Below, in pieces: positions 35,140 through 46,060 of a stretch of DNA of 52,000 bases. Origin of the DNA: Adiantum capillus-veneris (lineage: Eukaryota; Streptophyta; Polypodiopsida; Polypodiales; Pteridaceae); contig CM043947.1 of NCBI GenBank assembly GCA_014529385.2, positions 127,784,891 to 127,836,890 on the forward strand, given 5' to 3'. The notes under the pieces are model-generated. The model was not told where the DNA came from, did no database searches, and saw nothing but the letters and a program-made list of their open reading frames with translations. Both the position numbers and the translations under genes were made by a program. Each line of letters opens with the position of its first letter. Within the stretch, counting starts at the first letter, position 1.

Positions 35140-35658
35140 ACGGCTGAGACAGTTTCAATGAGTGGGAACGTTCTCTTATGAGACGGGCAGTGAATTAGTC
35201 AAGTAATTACTATGGTAAACCCAAGGTATATAAATAAGGCCCATTACATTGTAGTTGGGTTGGCATTTGGGTTAGCACAATGAGCATAGTCGGATTAGCA
35301 TTTTGGCGGCATTTGTACTCAATCATTGGTAGTTGTTGTCGGCTGTACTCTATCTGTAAATCACATCATACTCACTATAATCTTTCATCTGTAATTCCAA
35401 TCACGACAGATATTCTAGTTACACTTACTTTGTATTCAGTACTCTGAATCTGAATCTGAATATTATTCTCAATACGTAGTCTGGTTCTCATTCCAATAGA
35501 TAAATTCTCAATACGTAGTCTGGTTCTCATTCCAATAGATAAATTCCAGTTCAATTTTTGATTCTATGTCCAATCGACTGTCTACACTAATACATCATCA
35601 ATAGCCAAAATCTTCTAACACTGGAATTATCTATCTCCAGAGATCAGCTCCAATTCCA
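35140..35658 (+). repeat. gypsy-1 3' LTR, start eroded
   Basis: Matches the left LTR from ACGGCTGAGACAG to CAATTCCA. The expected first five or six bases (TGTAG..) are replaced by unrelated sequence. It is longer than the left copy mainly because of a 39-bp duplication. Confidence 0.88.
35465..35542. repeat. 39-bp tandem duplication inside the 3' LTR
   Basis: Two identical units (35,465-35,503, 35,504-35,542) starting ATTCTCAATACGTAG. The left LTR has one unit, so the duplication arose after insertion or in only one LTR. Confidence 0.95.
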
Positions 35659-37020
35659 TAGGTGGCATCCAATCTCCCCTCTCCAGCCACATGTTTTTCG
35701 AATCGCTCGCTTTCAGTGGATGCATGTCATGTTTGCATATGTTTGGTCCATGTAGCTCATGTCCTTCATGCAAAAATCTACCATGCTCCTCGTAAACTAT
35801 CTTGGTCAAATGCTCAGAGCGGTGAAAGCCAAGTCGAGGACCACATTTTGGACATGCATGATTTCCTGAGTAGCTCAAGCCTGAAACATCACAAAATTAA
35901 AATATAAAAGCGCTGGCATAGCCAGGAATCACATGTGTGTGAGGGTTTCAAAGGTACTTACTCGAGCACTCACCAAAGCCTGGCCAATCATGCATGGTCC
36001 ACATGAGAATGCCTTGCACATGTACATTTCATTGGCCGATTGGTTGGGACATATCAACCACATCGATTCATGTCCACAAGATTTGGAGCTCTTCTTTAAG
36101 TGGTGCTAGATAGACGTCCATGTTCTTTGCTTTGTACTTTCTTGGGACGATCAATGACAACAACAGATGGCCTTTCTTGATAGCTAGCCATGTTGGAAGA
36201 TTATAATTAACCAGACAAATAGGCCACGTGCTCCATGACAAACACCGTAATCCGAATGGGTTTATTCTGTCCATTGCCAGACCAAAGCGGATACATCGAG
36301 GCTTGTTCTTAAATGTAGGCCAACTTTCCTCTATGTGCTTCCATGCATGAGAGTCAGCATGTACCCGCATCACATCATCTATCGATCTAGTATTTGAGTG
36401 CCATGTCATCAAAGAGGCTATGGACTTGCACCTGAACATGCTCTTTATTCTTGGAATATAGGAAAGTGTCAAAGGACCTTTGCAAGGATAATTTTTCCTT
36501 GTGGGTCCTCCCTGTACTTGTTTGATCCACAATTGGGACACTCTTCCAAATTTGCATACTCATTGCAAAAAAGTATACAATCATTAGGGCATGCATGTAT
36601 TTTGTGATAATCCAAGCCCAAATTAGTAAGAAGCTTTTTAGCGGCTAAGATTTTCTCATTGAGCAACATTTCATTACATGAACAAGTCAGCCCCTATTGA
36701 ACTGTAATTTGCACTTTATCATGCTTAGGATACAATGTATTTACCTGAAAAGCTCTGTGACTTAGGCATCAGACCAACCGTAGACAGACTGCAAATTAAG
36801 CATTGCCAACGTGGTATGGAGAACTGAGATTTGTGCACCACTGTAAAGCGACATGCGTGAAAGTCTTTGGATCGTCTCGCCCTCTTTATCGTTGCTAATC
36901 ATGCCGTCGATATGAACGGTATGACCGAGGTTGGGTGGTCCACAGTATTGCATTCAATGTTGTTGTCTTTTATGTTTTCAATGATGGGATCCATGTCAAA
37001 GAATGTGTCCAACATCTGCT
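35659..37020 (-). pseudogene. CACTA-1 tnp2 N-terminal half
   Basis: Minus-strand pieces align with CACTA-2 49,740-51,070 in order: MEQMLDTFFDMDP (about 37,020), LHTTLAMLNLQSVYGWSDA (36,762-36,953), LGLDYHKIHACPNDCILFCN with an ECPNC motif (36,469-36,669), IKSMFRCKSIASLMTWHSN and MDRINPFGLRCLSWSTWP, KNMDVYLAPLKEEL (36,068-36,541), and HACPKCGPRLGF..KIVYEEHGRFLHEGHEL (35,627-35,878). This is the tnp2 core of plant CACTA transposases. It ends at the gypsy LTR on the left and is broken at 37,020 on the right, where copia-3 begins. Confidence 0.88.
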
Positions 37021-39560
37021 CCATCACATGCCTCTTTGCTTCCAAAGCAAATGCACAAATCCTTTGTACCATTCAAATATCTCATGACCCCTTTCACTGC
37101 CTCCAATGTTTCTTGCAAGGATTTGACATGTATTTGCTGACCACTCCCACTGCTAAAGCAATATCCAGTCATATACATATCATTGTATACATCAAGCTAT
37201 CAACTGCAGAAGAGTATGGTACCTTTGCCATTTCAGCCTTTTCTGTATCATATTTGGGACAATCATTTAGGCACAATTTCACATATAGAGGCAAGGGAGT
37301 ACTCAATGCCTTCCCCCTCTCCATATTGAAACGTTTAAGCACTTTTTCAATGTAGTCAGTTTGAGATAAGTAAAGAAACTTCTTATCTCTTCTTGCACAA
37401 TGCGCATGACCAAAATAAGACTGGCATCACCAAATCTTTCATATCAAAGCTATCGTTCAACTTTGATTTCAAGGCAGCTAACTCATCCATGTTCTTTCTA
37501 GCAACTAACATGTCATCCTCCACATAAAGGATTAAAATAATCAAGCTACCATCCTTAGCCCGCTTAGTATAGAGGCAATGATCAATGTCACTTATTTTAT
37601 AACCTTGAGAGAGCATAAATGAATGGAACTTATGATCCCATTCCCTTGGTGCATGTTTAAGGCCATAAAGACTCTTCTTGAGCTTACAAACCAAGGGCTC
37701 TTTTCCCTTCTCAAAAAACCCTTCTAGTTGCTACATATATATGTCCTCATGAAGATCTCCATGTAAGAATACAGTCTTAACATCCATCTAGAAAAGTTCC
37801 ATGTCCCCCCTAGCAGCCAATGCAAGAACACAATGCAAAGTGGTCATCTTAACAATAGGGGAGAATATCTCTTAAAAATATACAGCTTATTGTTTCTTGA
37901 ACCCCTTTGCAACAAGTCTTGCCTTGTACTATGCTTTGCCATCATTGACTCTGACCTTTAGCTTATAAACCCATTTGCACGGTAAAGCCCTTTTACCATT
38001 AGATAAATGTACCAATTCCCAAGTGGAATTCTTATGTAGCGAGTCCACTTCTGATTGCATAGCTTTCTCCCACTTTAGCTTGTCATCTTTTGACATAGCT
38101 TCTTCATAGCAAGAGGGATCCTCGTAATCTTTTCTGAGTGCTACCCTTTTTGTGTGGTGATTGTGTTTGTTTACCATACAAACAATGTTCACAAATAGAA
38201 AAATCAGAGAAATTGAAGCCAGAAACATAACCAAAACAAGACAGGATTTTCATTCCATTTTGAGACATATGACCTAAACGGCGATGCCACAAAGAAACAC
38301 TTGGCTGCTCAGTTACACAAATTACATTTTTCTTAATGTTGGAAACATGTAGCATGTACAAAGTACCAAACTCTGGACCATGTACTACAATAAGAGATCC
38401 TTTGGTGATTTTCCAAGAGCTATTGCCAAACACACAACTGAAACTAGGCGATGCCACAAAGAAACACTTGGCTGCTCGGTAACAAACATTACATTGTTCT
38501 TGATGTTGGAAACATGCAGCATGTACAAAGTACCAGACTTTGAACCATGTGCTGCAATAAGAGATCCTTTGGTGATTTTCCAAGAGCTATCACCAAATAC
38601 ACAACTAAAACCAACATCATCCAACTCTCTTGCACTAATCAAGCTCTTGGTGAGCTTCAACACATGTCTCACATTCTTCAGTGTAAAGGTAGATCCATGT
38701 TGAAACTTTCACTGCACATCACCAACTCCAATGATCTCACATGCATAGTCATTGTCGAGATGAACTCGGACCTTACGAGATGCATCATAATTAGTAAACC
38801 ACTCCTTATGAGGAGTAACATGAAATGACGCCCCTGAATCCAAAATCCAGTCATGCATAACAAGATCATCTATAGCAACAAGATGTGCACCATCCAAGAT
38901 TGAGGTGACAAGAATAGCGCCATCTTCACCATCCTCACTCATTACATCGATTTCTTCAATCTCTACACTTAAACCCTCTTTGTCCTTGCTTCCTTCCTGT
39001 TTCTTTTCTTTGCCTTTATCCTTCTTCCATTGGTGATAATTCTTCTTCATATGGCCCCTCTTGTGGCAATAATAGCACTCAACATCCTTGTTATTGAGAC
39101 CACGTGACTTACTACGTGACTTTCCCCTTTCCGTTCATTTCCCCCTGTCACTAGATCTACCTCTAACAGTGAGAGCATTATCGCTACTACTTGTATTATC
39201 AAGGTTCTTTTTGTTAACCTCTTCACAATAAGAAATTTGGCTTCCACGTTGGTAGAGGTAAGACCACTAACTGGTGCAGAATTGCTTACAGCTGTTCAAA
39301 AGGTATCCTAGCTCCCTGACAACGTAACTAGCAAGAATATTGCTTTCACACAATCCTCAAACTTAAGTTTCCTGTCCATTGAGCTGACTAAAAATGGCGT
39401 TGAATTCATTAAGATGATTGGACATGGACGTCCCTTATTTCATCTTAAGATCAACTAGTTGTTTCAGCCAATACACTTGAGAAGCTGTACTCTTTTTCTC
39501 GTACAGATCGCACAACTTCCATCATAGCTTAAAATTGGTCCTCATATACTTGACGTTGTT
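37021..39560 (-). pseudogene. copia-3: internally deleted Ty1/copia polyprotein
   Basis: A copia family distinct from copia-1. From the 5' side: gag with KKSTASQVYWLKQLVDLKM and SNHLNEFNAIFSQLNG (about 39,540-39,300); CCHC knuckle CYYCHKRGHMKKNY with the last Cys as Tyr (about 39,080); protease WILDSGASFHVTPH (about 38,840); pre-integrase SLWHRRLGHMSQNGM and CEHCLYGKQTQSPH. Directly after this, RT begins (KDYEDPSCYEEAM, CKWVYKLKVR), so the integrase core is missing at about 38,155. RT continues with LKKSLYGLKHAPREWDHKF and ILYVEDDMLVA (one residue inserted in YVDD), EMAKVPYSSAVDSLMY and HWRQ-like debris, stopping at 37,021 before RNase H. No LTR seen. Confidence 0.88.
38281..38614. repeat. 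167-bp tandem duplication in copia-3
   Basis: Units starting GCGATGCCACAAAGAAACAC at 38,281 and 38,448, about 90 percent identical. They cover the pre-integrase region, giving two copies of LYMLHVSNIK and EQPSVSLWHR. 167 is not a multiple of three, so it shifts frame. Confidence 0.92.
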
Positions 39561-39749
39561 GGTTTTTTTACAGAAAGGTGTTTTGCATTAGCTTGGTAGT
39601 TGTAGGAGCTATTTGAGGTGTACATAGTTGTACATAGCACAACCATTCTAGTTGGAATAAGGCCCACCACTTTTTGTTTCATGATATAGTGTGATGCATT
39701 TATGAGTAGGTAGGGATTTTTTTTATGGCACTAAGATGAGGATGCTAGC

Positions 39750-40680
39750 AATGCCCTCTAGAAAAGGATGATGATTTATGGAGCTTGGATACACCAACAA
39801 GGTCTAACTTTCCATGATATTGCTTGTTGGGATGCAAATGGACATGATATATGCAATAAGAGATCATACCAAGCAAGATGTAGCATAGATTCCATATGTA
39901 AGGGCATTTAAAGGTGTGCTTAATGGTGCAGTCCGGAGGTCTGGTAGTAAGTGGCCAAGTCACTTTTTGTGACTATGAACACCAAGTATGTGTGAACCTA
40001 GGTGTAGGATGCTTTACTTGCGTGATTGCCTCTTCTTATCATGTAGGGGAATAGGAAAAGGCAGCACGAATGATCAAGGACATGCCATATTTTGATCATT
40101 TCACAATTTGGCATCTTCTTTTGGGTGCTTACTGGAAATGGAAAATATTAATGTAGGGAAATGTGCATTTGAAAAAGCAGTGAAGCTGGATAAAGTTATG
40201 GGTCAATTTATGTTATACTGGCAAATACCTATACAATAGCTGACATGGGGTAGAAGGCGGAGAACATTGAACTCATAAGATTTAAGGATAAAGCATGGAA
40301 GATGCCATAGTGTAGACCTTTGATTAACTTAGATAACATTATTCATGAGTTCCTCAGTAGGGATCCAAAGTATGCACACATCAAAGGTATGGATGCAAAG
40401 CTAGAGGATATGGCTCATACAATGTCACAATGAGGGTACTCTTGAGGTTTGAGTTGGGTTTCATGGAATATTTCTTATGTTTCAAAGACACATTTGCTTT
40501 GTCATTTATTTTGAGAAGCTAGCCAACTCAAGGAGAAACTGTTCATATCACTAAGAACGTGCGAGTGTGTGGTGGCTACCATGTTGCTGGACAACAGTTT
40601 GAAAGCTTTCGTGGGAATTGTTTTTAAATAAGGAGTAATAATTTTTTTTATAAAAAGGGGTAAAGATGAGACACTCTGAA
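39750..40680 (+). pseudogene. PPR-DYW protein pseudogene, C-terminal part
   Basis: Plus-strand frames, joined across several frameshifts and stops, show the C-terminal end of a plant PLS-class pentatricopeptide repeat protein. A worn last PPR (KGVLNG, GVGCFTCVIA) is followed by KAARMIKDMPYFDHFTIW and HLLLGAY (about 40,053-40,130, E domain), then YVILANTYTIADMG and NIIHEFLSRDPKYAHIK with LEDMAHTMSQ (E+), then HITKNVRVCGGYH (about 40,545-40,585), the DYW-domain CxDCH region with two key residues changed. Weak NNFFYKKG near 40,650 fits the end of DYW. Intact proteins of this class edit organellar RNA by C-to-U change. This copy cannot be functional. Exact start is unclear, and copia-3 adjoins upstream. 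Confidence 0.75.
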
Positions 40681-40965
40681 ATGAACAATGTTCCTCAAGC
40701 TTTTTTTTAGCATGAATAAGGCGAAGAATGCGTGTGTGTGTGTGTGCATCAATGGAGAGAGAAGGGAAAACACTGCAGAATTGAAGAAAATGGGACACGC
40801 CAAAGTGTATGAGCAATCGTCCATGCACAAGGAGGAAGATAGGAGTCTGTGTGGGTGCAGAGATAAGAGAGAGTGCAACTGATTAAGCAGACGATAGTGG
40901 AAAGGGTTGTGTGTCTGGGGACACACATTGAATGTTGAAATCTGCAGATAGCCCCTCTCCTCCCT

Positions 40966-41010
<45 letters not shown>

Positions 41011-41535
41011 TTGATGTTCTCTCACGCCCCTGTCACACTGGGGCACCCAAAGCTTGGCCAAGCAGATGTGGCACCCCCTCATTCGTTTGTGAAAAGGTGA
41101 TTTGGGGCTAGACGTTTTGTCAGATGGATGGCCTCACAAGCTCAACCAACTTTCGAAAGTGGTGGCCAACTCTCAAAATGTAACACGGAAATGCACGCGA
41201 TAGGAGTTGAGCTCTAGCAGTCAGTGTGAGAAGCGGGGAGACCACCATCTGGGCTGCAGGCATTGGTTTCTTTTGGAGGCCACCTTTTAACTTATGACCC
41301 GTTGTGACACAAACTGCGCGCCCACCTTGTAAATGTGCTAAATATTTGTACTACCATGGGATAGTGGATATTGTATATACCAAAAATGAAAAAGTGAAAG
41401 AGTCATGGTGGCTTTCTAATACAATAAGAAAGGGATAATATCATTAAGTTGAGTTTAACTGGAATCAGTGTTTCAAAAAGTATTGCCTCAACTTAGCCTT
41501 GAGACAGTTGAAATCGAGACTAGCCATTTGCAAAC
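40681..41535. other. Intergenic stretch with (GT)n and (AC)n tracts
   Basis: A GT run at 40,731-40,746 and an (AC)n tract at 40,969-41,005 are the only structure. I see no coding motif. Confidence 0.55.
40969..41005. repeat. (AC)n microsatellite
   Basis: About 18 uninterrupted AC units. Confidence 0.96.
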
Positions 41536-41762
41536 TGTTGGAATTAGGGTTGCAGAGAAACGCACACAGGTTGAAGAAGACGAAGGAAGCTCAAGGCACA
41601 CAATAGAGAGTGTATTACTTAGTGTGCAATGGAAAGATAGATAGCACTAGAGTGATGGGCGTATATACAATGCACGAGGGAAAAAACCTCCTAAAGAGGG
41701 AAAAAATACCCCGGTGGTCCTAGTGTGTTCACACACATCACTACCACATGTGTATGGTAACA
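41536..41762 (-). repeat. copia-2 3' LTR
   Basis: 227 bp, same ends as the copia-1 LTRs, with roughly ten substitutions against them. A purine tract (minus-strand GGGGGGGGATTT) adjoins at 41,763. Confidence 0.95.
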
Positions 41763-41838
41763 AATCCCCCCCCGGAGTGATGCGGTGAACGAGAGCTGGC
41801 ACATGAGTAAAGGGAAGTTCCATGCCCTGAGGACATGA

Positions 41839-44800
41839 TCAGTCCACAAAGGGGAGTAATCCCAAAGCTTTGCGGAAAGCTTCAAGCTTCTCACGAGACA
41901 ATGCCTTTGTGAAAAGATCTACAAGGTTGTCCTGTGTCGGCACATAAGCCAAGCTGATCTCTCCTGTCGAGAGCCTCTCCCTGACATAGTGGTAATGCAC
42001 CTCAATGTGCTTTGTGCGAGCATGAAAAACTGGGTTCCTCGCAATTGCCAAAGCGCTCTGACTATCAGTGTAGATAGTGTTGGCAGTATCCTATCCAACA
42101 CCCAAATCATCCATAAGGCGTCTGAGCCATACACACTCAACCGTAGCTGTGAAGACTGCCCTGTACTCAGCCTCACAACTCGAAGTGGCCACAGTAGGTT
42201 GCTTCTTTCTCAACCATGATTTACATGAACTGCCAAGCATGAAACAAAAACCACTTGTGGACACTCGCGTGTCAAAACAACCAGCCCAATCTCAGTCCAA
42301 AAAGCATGTAAGTCTGGCGGCAATGATCCCCCCTTGGGATAAAAGAAGCCAAGATGTAAAGTGCCACTAAGGTAGCGGAAAATCCTCTTGACAGCCTGCC
42401 AATGCTTAGACCCTGGGCTATGCATAAATCTGCTGACCTGCGAGACTGCAAACTGAATATCTGGCCTCGTGTTGCATACATAAATGAGGCAGCCAATAGC
42501 AATTTGGTAAAGAGTGACATCAGCAGGATCACCAGCATCATGTAGACTCAACTTCAAACCTATTTCCATGGGAGTGGCAATAGGTTTGCAATCATCAAGT
42601 CCAAATTTACATAGCAATGTCTCTATGTAGCTTTTCTGACACAAGGCAATACCACCATCACACTGCTTAAACTATATACCCAAATAATGATGCAACAACC
42701 CCAAATCTTTCATCTTGAAAGTAGCATTCAAATCAGCCTTAAATTCAGCAATATGTCTCTCATTTGGTCCAGTGATCAGCAAATCATCAACATAAAGAAC
42801 CACAATGATAAGTACATCACCCTCATGATTTACATACAATGTGCTTTCTGTTGGACTGTTACAAAAGCCTCGTTTAACCAAATGAGTGTCAGCTTTCTCA
42901 TACCAAGCACGAGGAGATTGCTTCAACCCATACAAAGCCTTCTTACATCTACACACTTTGTCCTCTTGTTCTTTTATGACAAAACCGCGAGGCTGCATTA
43001 CATAAACCTCCTCAAATATGTCACCATTCAAGAAAGAAGTAACAATGTCTGATTGATGTACATCCCAACCAAAATTAGCTGCCAATGCACATAGAAAATA
43101 CACAGTAGTCATACGACAAGTGGGAACAAAATTTTCTTCATAATCTATGCATTTTTGTTGTGCATAACCCTTTGCAACAAGTTGAGCCTTGTGGCGATCG
43201 ATCTCACCATCCGTCTTGCGTTTCAACTTGTAAACCCACTTCGTACCAATGGCCTTTTTCCAGGAGGCAAATCACATAAAGTCCATGTGTCATTTTCAAA
43301 AAGTGCATCATATTCTGATTGCATGGAATCCATCCAATTTTCTGAATTCTGTGCTTCATCAAAAGACAGAGGCTCCTCAACATCATGTAAACTAGACACA
43401 GCCAAAGCATAACAATCTGATGCATAAGATGCATGGCGAGAGCCTGAATGAGTACGACTAGACAAAGGTGCATCCAATTTACTGTCATGCAAAGTGTGCA
43501 CCATCCATTTTGGCATACCTCTAGCCTGCTCATTTTCAGCCCTTTCCTCATCAAGTACATCATGTACATCTGCATCAGTAATAGGCTGATCTATAACATT
43601 TTCAGAAACCCCCATAGGCTGTACATTTGCCTCATTGGAACTTACATTCGTATTTCCACCACTGAAAAGAGGCAACAAATTGTGATAGATGTCCTGTGAG
43701 CTTACATTACTGTCTCTAGTACATGACAGCAAGGGCTGAACAGAATCTTCCACAAACACTACATCCCGGATGATACAACCTGTAACCTTTGCTTTTAGCA
43801 CTATAAACAACAAAAATACATTTGACAGCCTTATCATCCAATTTTCTGCGCACTGTTTGTGGCACCAAAGCATATGCTAAACAACCAAAAACACGCATGT
43901 GCTCGATAGAAGGCTTTCTATCATGCCATGCTTCATATGGAGTAATAGACTGCAAAGCTTTCGTAGGACACCTGTTAAGTACATAAGTGGCACACATGAT
44001 GACCTCAAGACAAAAAGAATGCGGCAAAGCTTGACTTTTGACCATACATCGTTCCATTTCTGTCAGTGACCTATTTTTCCTCTCAGCAACAGCATTTTGC
44101 TGAGGTGTATAAGGCACTGTACATTGGTGTTTTATCCCACAACTAGCCAGAAATGCATTAAATTCATGAGACATATACTCCCCCCCTCGATTGGAACGGA
44201 GGGTGCCCATAGTACATTTCCAGACACTTTCAGGCATAGCCAGAAATTGTTTCAAGCACATAAAAACTTTTGACTTCGCTTTAAGCGGAAATACCCATGC
44301 ATGCCTCGAGTAATCATCAATGAAAGTCATGAAGTACAGGTAGTTGCCCAAGGACGGAGTTTGCATGGGACCACAAACATCACTATGCACAAGCTGCAAC
44401 CTGCATGTGGCCCGAACTGAACCATCCTTTGGAAACTTAGAACGCTGCATCTTACCCAAAATACAGCCTTCACGAACATGTTTGACAGGTGCTTCAAGAG
44501 GCGGCAAAGAAGCAACCATATCAGATTTCTGCAAATGCAGCAAACTGGCAAAACTCAGATGACCAAAACGTGCATGCCAAAGTTTTGCATCTGAAATAGC
44601 CCTTGAATCTGCAACAGCATTTGCAAAATTTTGTCCACACTTGTCATACAAAGTGAGCTTATACAGCCCACGGCACAAAAGCCCAGATGCAACAATTTCA
44701 TCACCAAAACTGAGATCATGAACTGTACATCTGTCATCCACAAATTTGACTACAAGTCCAAGTCTAGCAAGTGCGGATACAGACAAGAGATTCTTCTTGA

Positions 44801-45875
44801 TCCCAGGTACATAAAGTGCATCAACAAGTGTGAAGGAACTGCCATTAGCAGCAACAGTAAGCACAATCTTTCCAACTCCCTGAATTGGATAAGAGGCATT
44901 GTTGGCACAAGTGACTGAATTCCCATGAGGGATAGACTCGAGAGAGGTAAACAATTCACGATGTGAGGTAATGTGCTTTGTAGCACCACTGTCTAAATAC
45001 CACACATGTGAATCTGCAGCAACTGACAAGCATGCATCATGGACAGCAAGATTGTAAGTGCACTCTGCTCTAAAAGCCCATTCTGCATCAACATCAGCAT
45101 CACAGTCTCCTTTGACAGAAGACTCAACAATGGCTGCATTTGTAGTGGAACCAGCATTTGCAGTGGAACCACCCTCTTTCCTCTTAGCCTCTTTGGCCTT
45201 CAACTTAAGACATGACTTGATCAAGTGATCATTAGCTTTACAATAATGGCAAAGCATCTTCTTTTTGCCCTTATCACCAGAATTGCCAGACGAAGTGCTG
45301 CTAACAGAAGCACTAGGAACAGTATTTTTGCTACTCGCAGCAGAACCATAAGAAGTGGTTGCATTGCTGTTACCACCCTTTCTTTGAGAAGCAATAAAAG
45401 CTTGTTCAACTGCACGTTGCCTAGTCCTGTTTTTTCTGGAAAGTGAATCTTACAACAGCAATGTGCATAATGCATCAAACTTGACAACTTCAAGATTTCC
45501 TTGGGTCATAAGTCTCCAAGTACTAGCAAAAGTCTGGTAAGAATCTGGTAAGGCATCAAGAACAGTCTGCACAAGGGAACTGTCTAAAATGACTTCACTT
45601 GCAGAAATAAGTTGCTCATTGATATCCTTGACACTAGTAAGGAAAGTGTCCATATCATCTTCCTCATGCATAATCTTCGACTCCAGCTCTTTACGCAGCA
45701 AAGCAATTTTAGCCTCATTACGACTTGCATAAAGACCTTCTAGATTATCCCAAGCCTGTTTTGCAAATTTTGCTGAATGGATGTGAGGAACAATGGTGCG
45801 CTTCACAGACAACGCAATCAATGCATGAGCTTGCGCATCCTTAACATCCCAACGAGCTTGTTTTGTCGTAGGCAA
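41839..45875 (-). pseudogene. copia-2 gag-pol pseudogene
   Basis: Pieces in element order: gag (45,875-45,450, ending in a TAA where copia-1 has CAA), CCHC to integrase (45,257-43,716; CHYCKANDHLIKSC, DSGATKHIT, RSNRGGEY), a 26-bp deletion at 43,767/43,768 that shifts frame, a linker (43,873-43,223) ended by a 1-bp deletion near 43,259, RT (43,226-42,672; LYVDDLLITG) with a TAG at 42,672-42,674 where copia-1 has CAG, RT/RNase H (42,644-42,210) with a 1-bp deletion near 42,297, and the C-terminus (42,051-41,839; GLLPFVD). The Asn in the integrase active site is shared with copia-1. Confidence 0.93.
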
Positions 45876-45900
45876 AACAACTCTAACAGCAGCAGTCCTT

Positions 45901-46060
45901 CACTACAACAAAAAAGGGGACCTTCGATGCAGGTTTCGATGCATTCCGTCAAAAAGCCCGTCGATATATGAGTCCCTACGAAACCGTTGCTATATGCGTC
46001 GATATACGCGTCAAAAGGTAATATTATCGACGCGTATTTTGACGTGCGTAGCGACGACCA
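45901..46060. repeat. CACTA-2 3' terminal and subterminal repeats
   Basis: After CACTACAACA come repeated short motifs, including CGTCGATATA (about 45,959 and 45,989), GCGTCAAAA, TTTGACG and CGACGCGTATTT, in both orientations. This matches the subterminal TnpA-binding repeat zones of CACTA elements. Confidence 0.7.

Larger units (their letters stand above)
23303..35658 (+). mobile_element. gypsy-1: 12.36-kb Tat-like Ty3/gypsy retrotransposon
   Basis: Plus-strand element with LTRs at 23,303-23,788 and about 35,140-35,658, gag with three CCHC knuckles, protease, RT, RNase H, integrase, and a long extra coding region downstream of pol. The length, absence of a chromodomain and integrase end resembling LKYLSGLLLPGVYNG fit the Tat/Ogre group of plant gypsy elements. 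TSDs are CACGT (23,298-23,302) and TAGGT (35,659-35,663), with two mismatches. Removing the element with one TSD copy restores the CACTA-1 tnp2 frame to the length of CACTA-2. Many stops and frameshifts make it inactive. Confidence 0.92.
14270..37020 (-). mobile_element. CACTA-1: decayed CACTA transposon opened by nested insertions
   Basis: Minus-strand CACTA element whose own DNA is in three blocks: 14,270-18,080, about 23,259-23,302 and 35,659-37,020. The 3' end is marked by GACTACAACAC at 14,270 (CACTACAAC with one change), followed by a subterminal zone of ATAAGCATCG-like repeats. The coding blocks align in order with CACTA-2: TnpA-like protein, acidic region, DUF4216, DUF4218 and tnp2 core. 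Copia-1 and a gypsy element sit about 40 bp apart within tnp2, and a MITE lies nearby. The 5' part beyond 37,020 is missing, cut at a junction with copia-3. Non-autonomous and inactive as it stands. Confidence 0.85.
41536..45900 (-). mobile_element. copia-2: 5'-truncated relative of copia-1
   Basis: Same family and orientation as copia-1, covering the 3' LTR to the middle of gag (equivalent to about 22,470 in copia-1). It breaks off at 45,900, where the CACTA-2 terminus begins. The 5' LTR and gag start, if present, lie beyond CACTA-2 and outside the window. More diverged and more damaged than copia-1. Confidence 0.95.
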
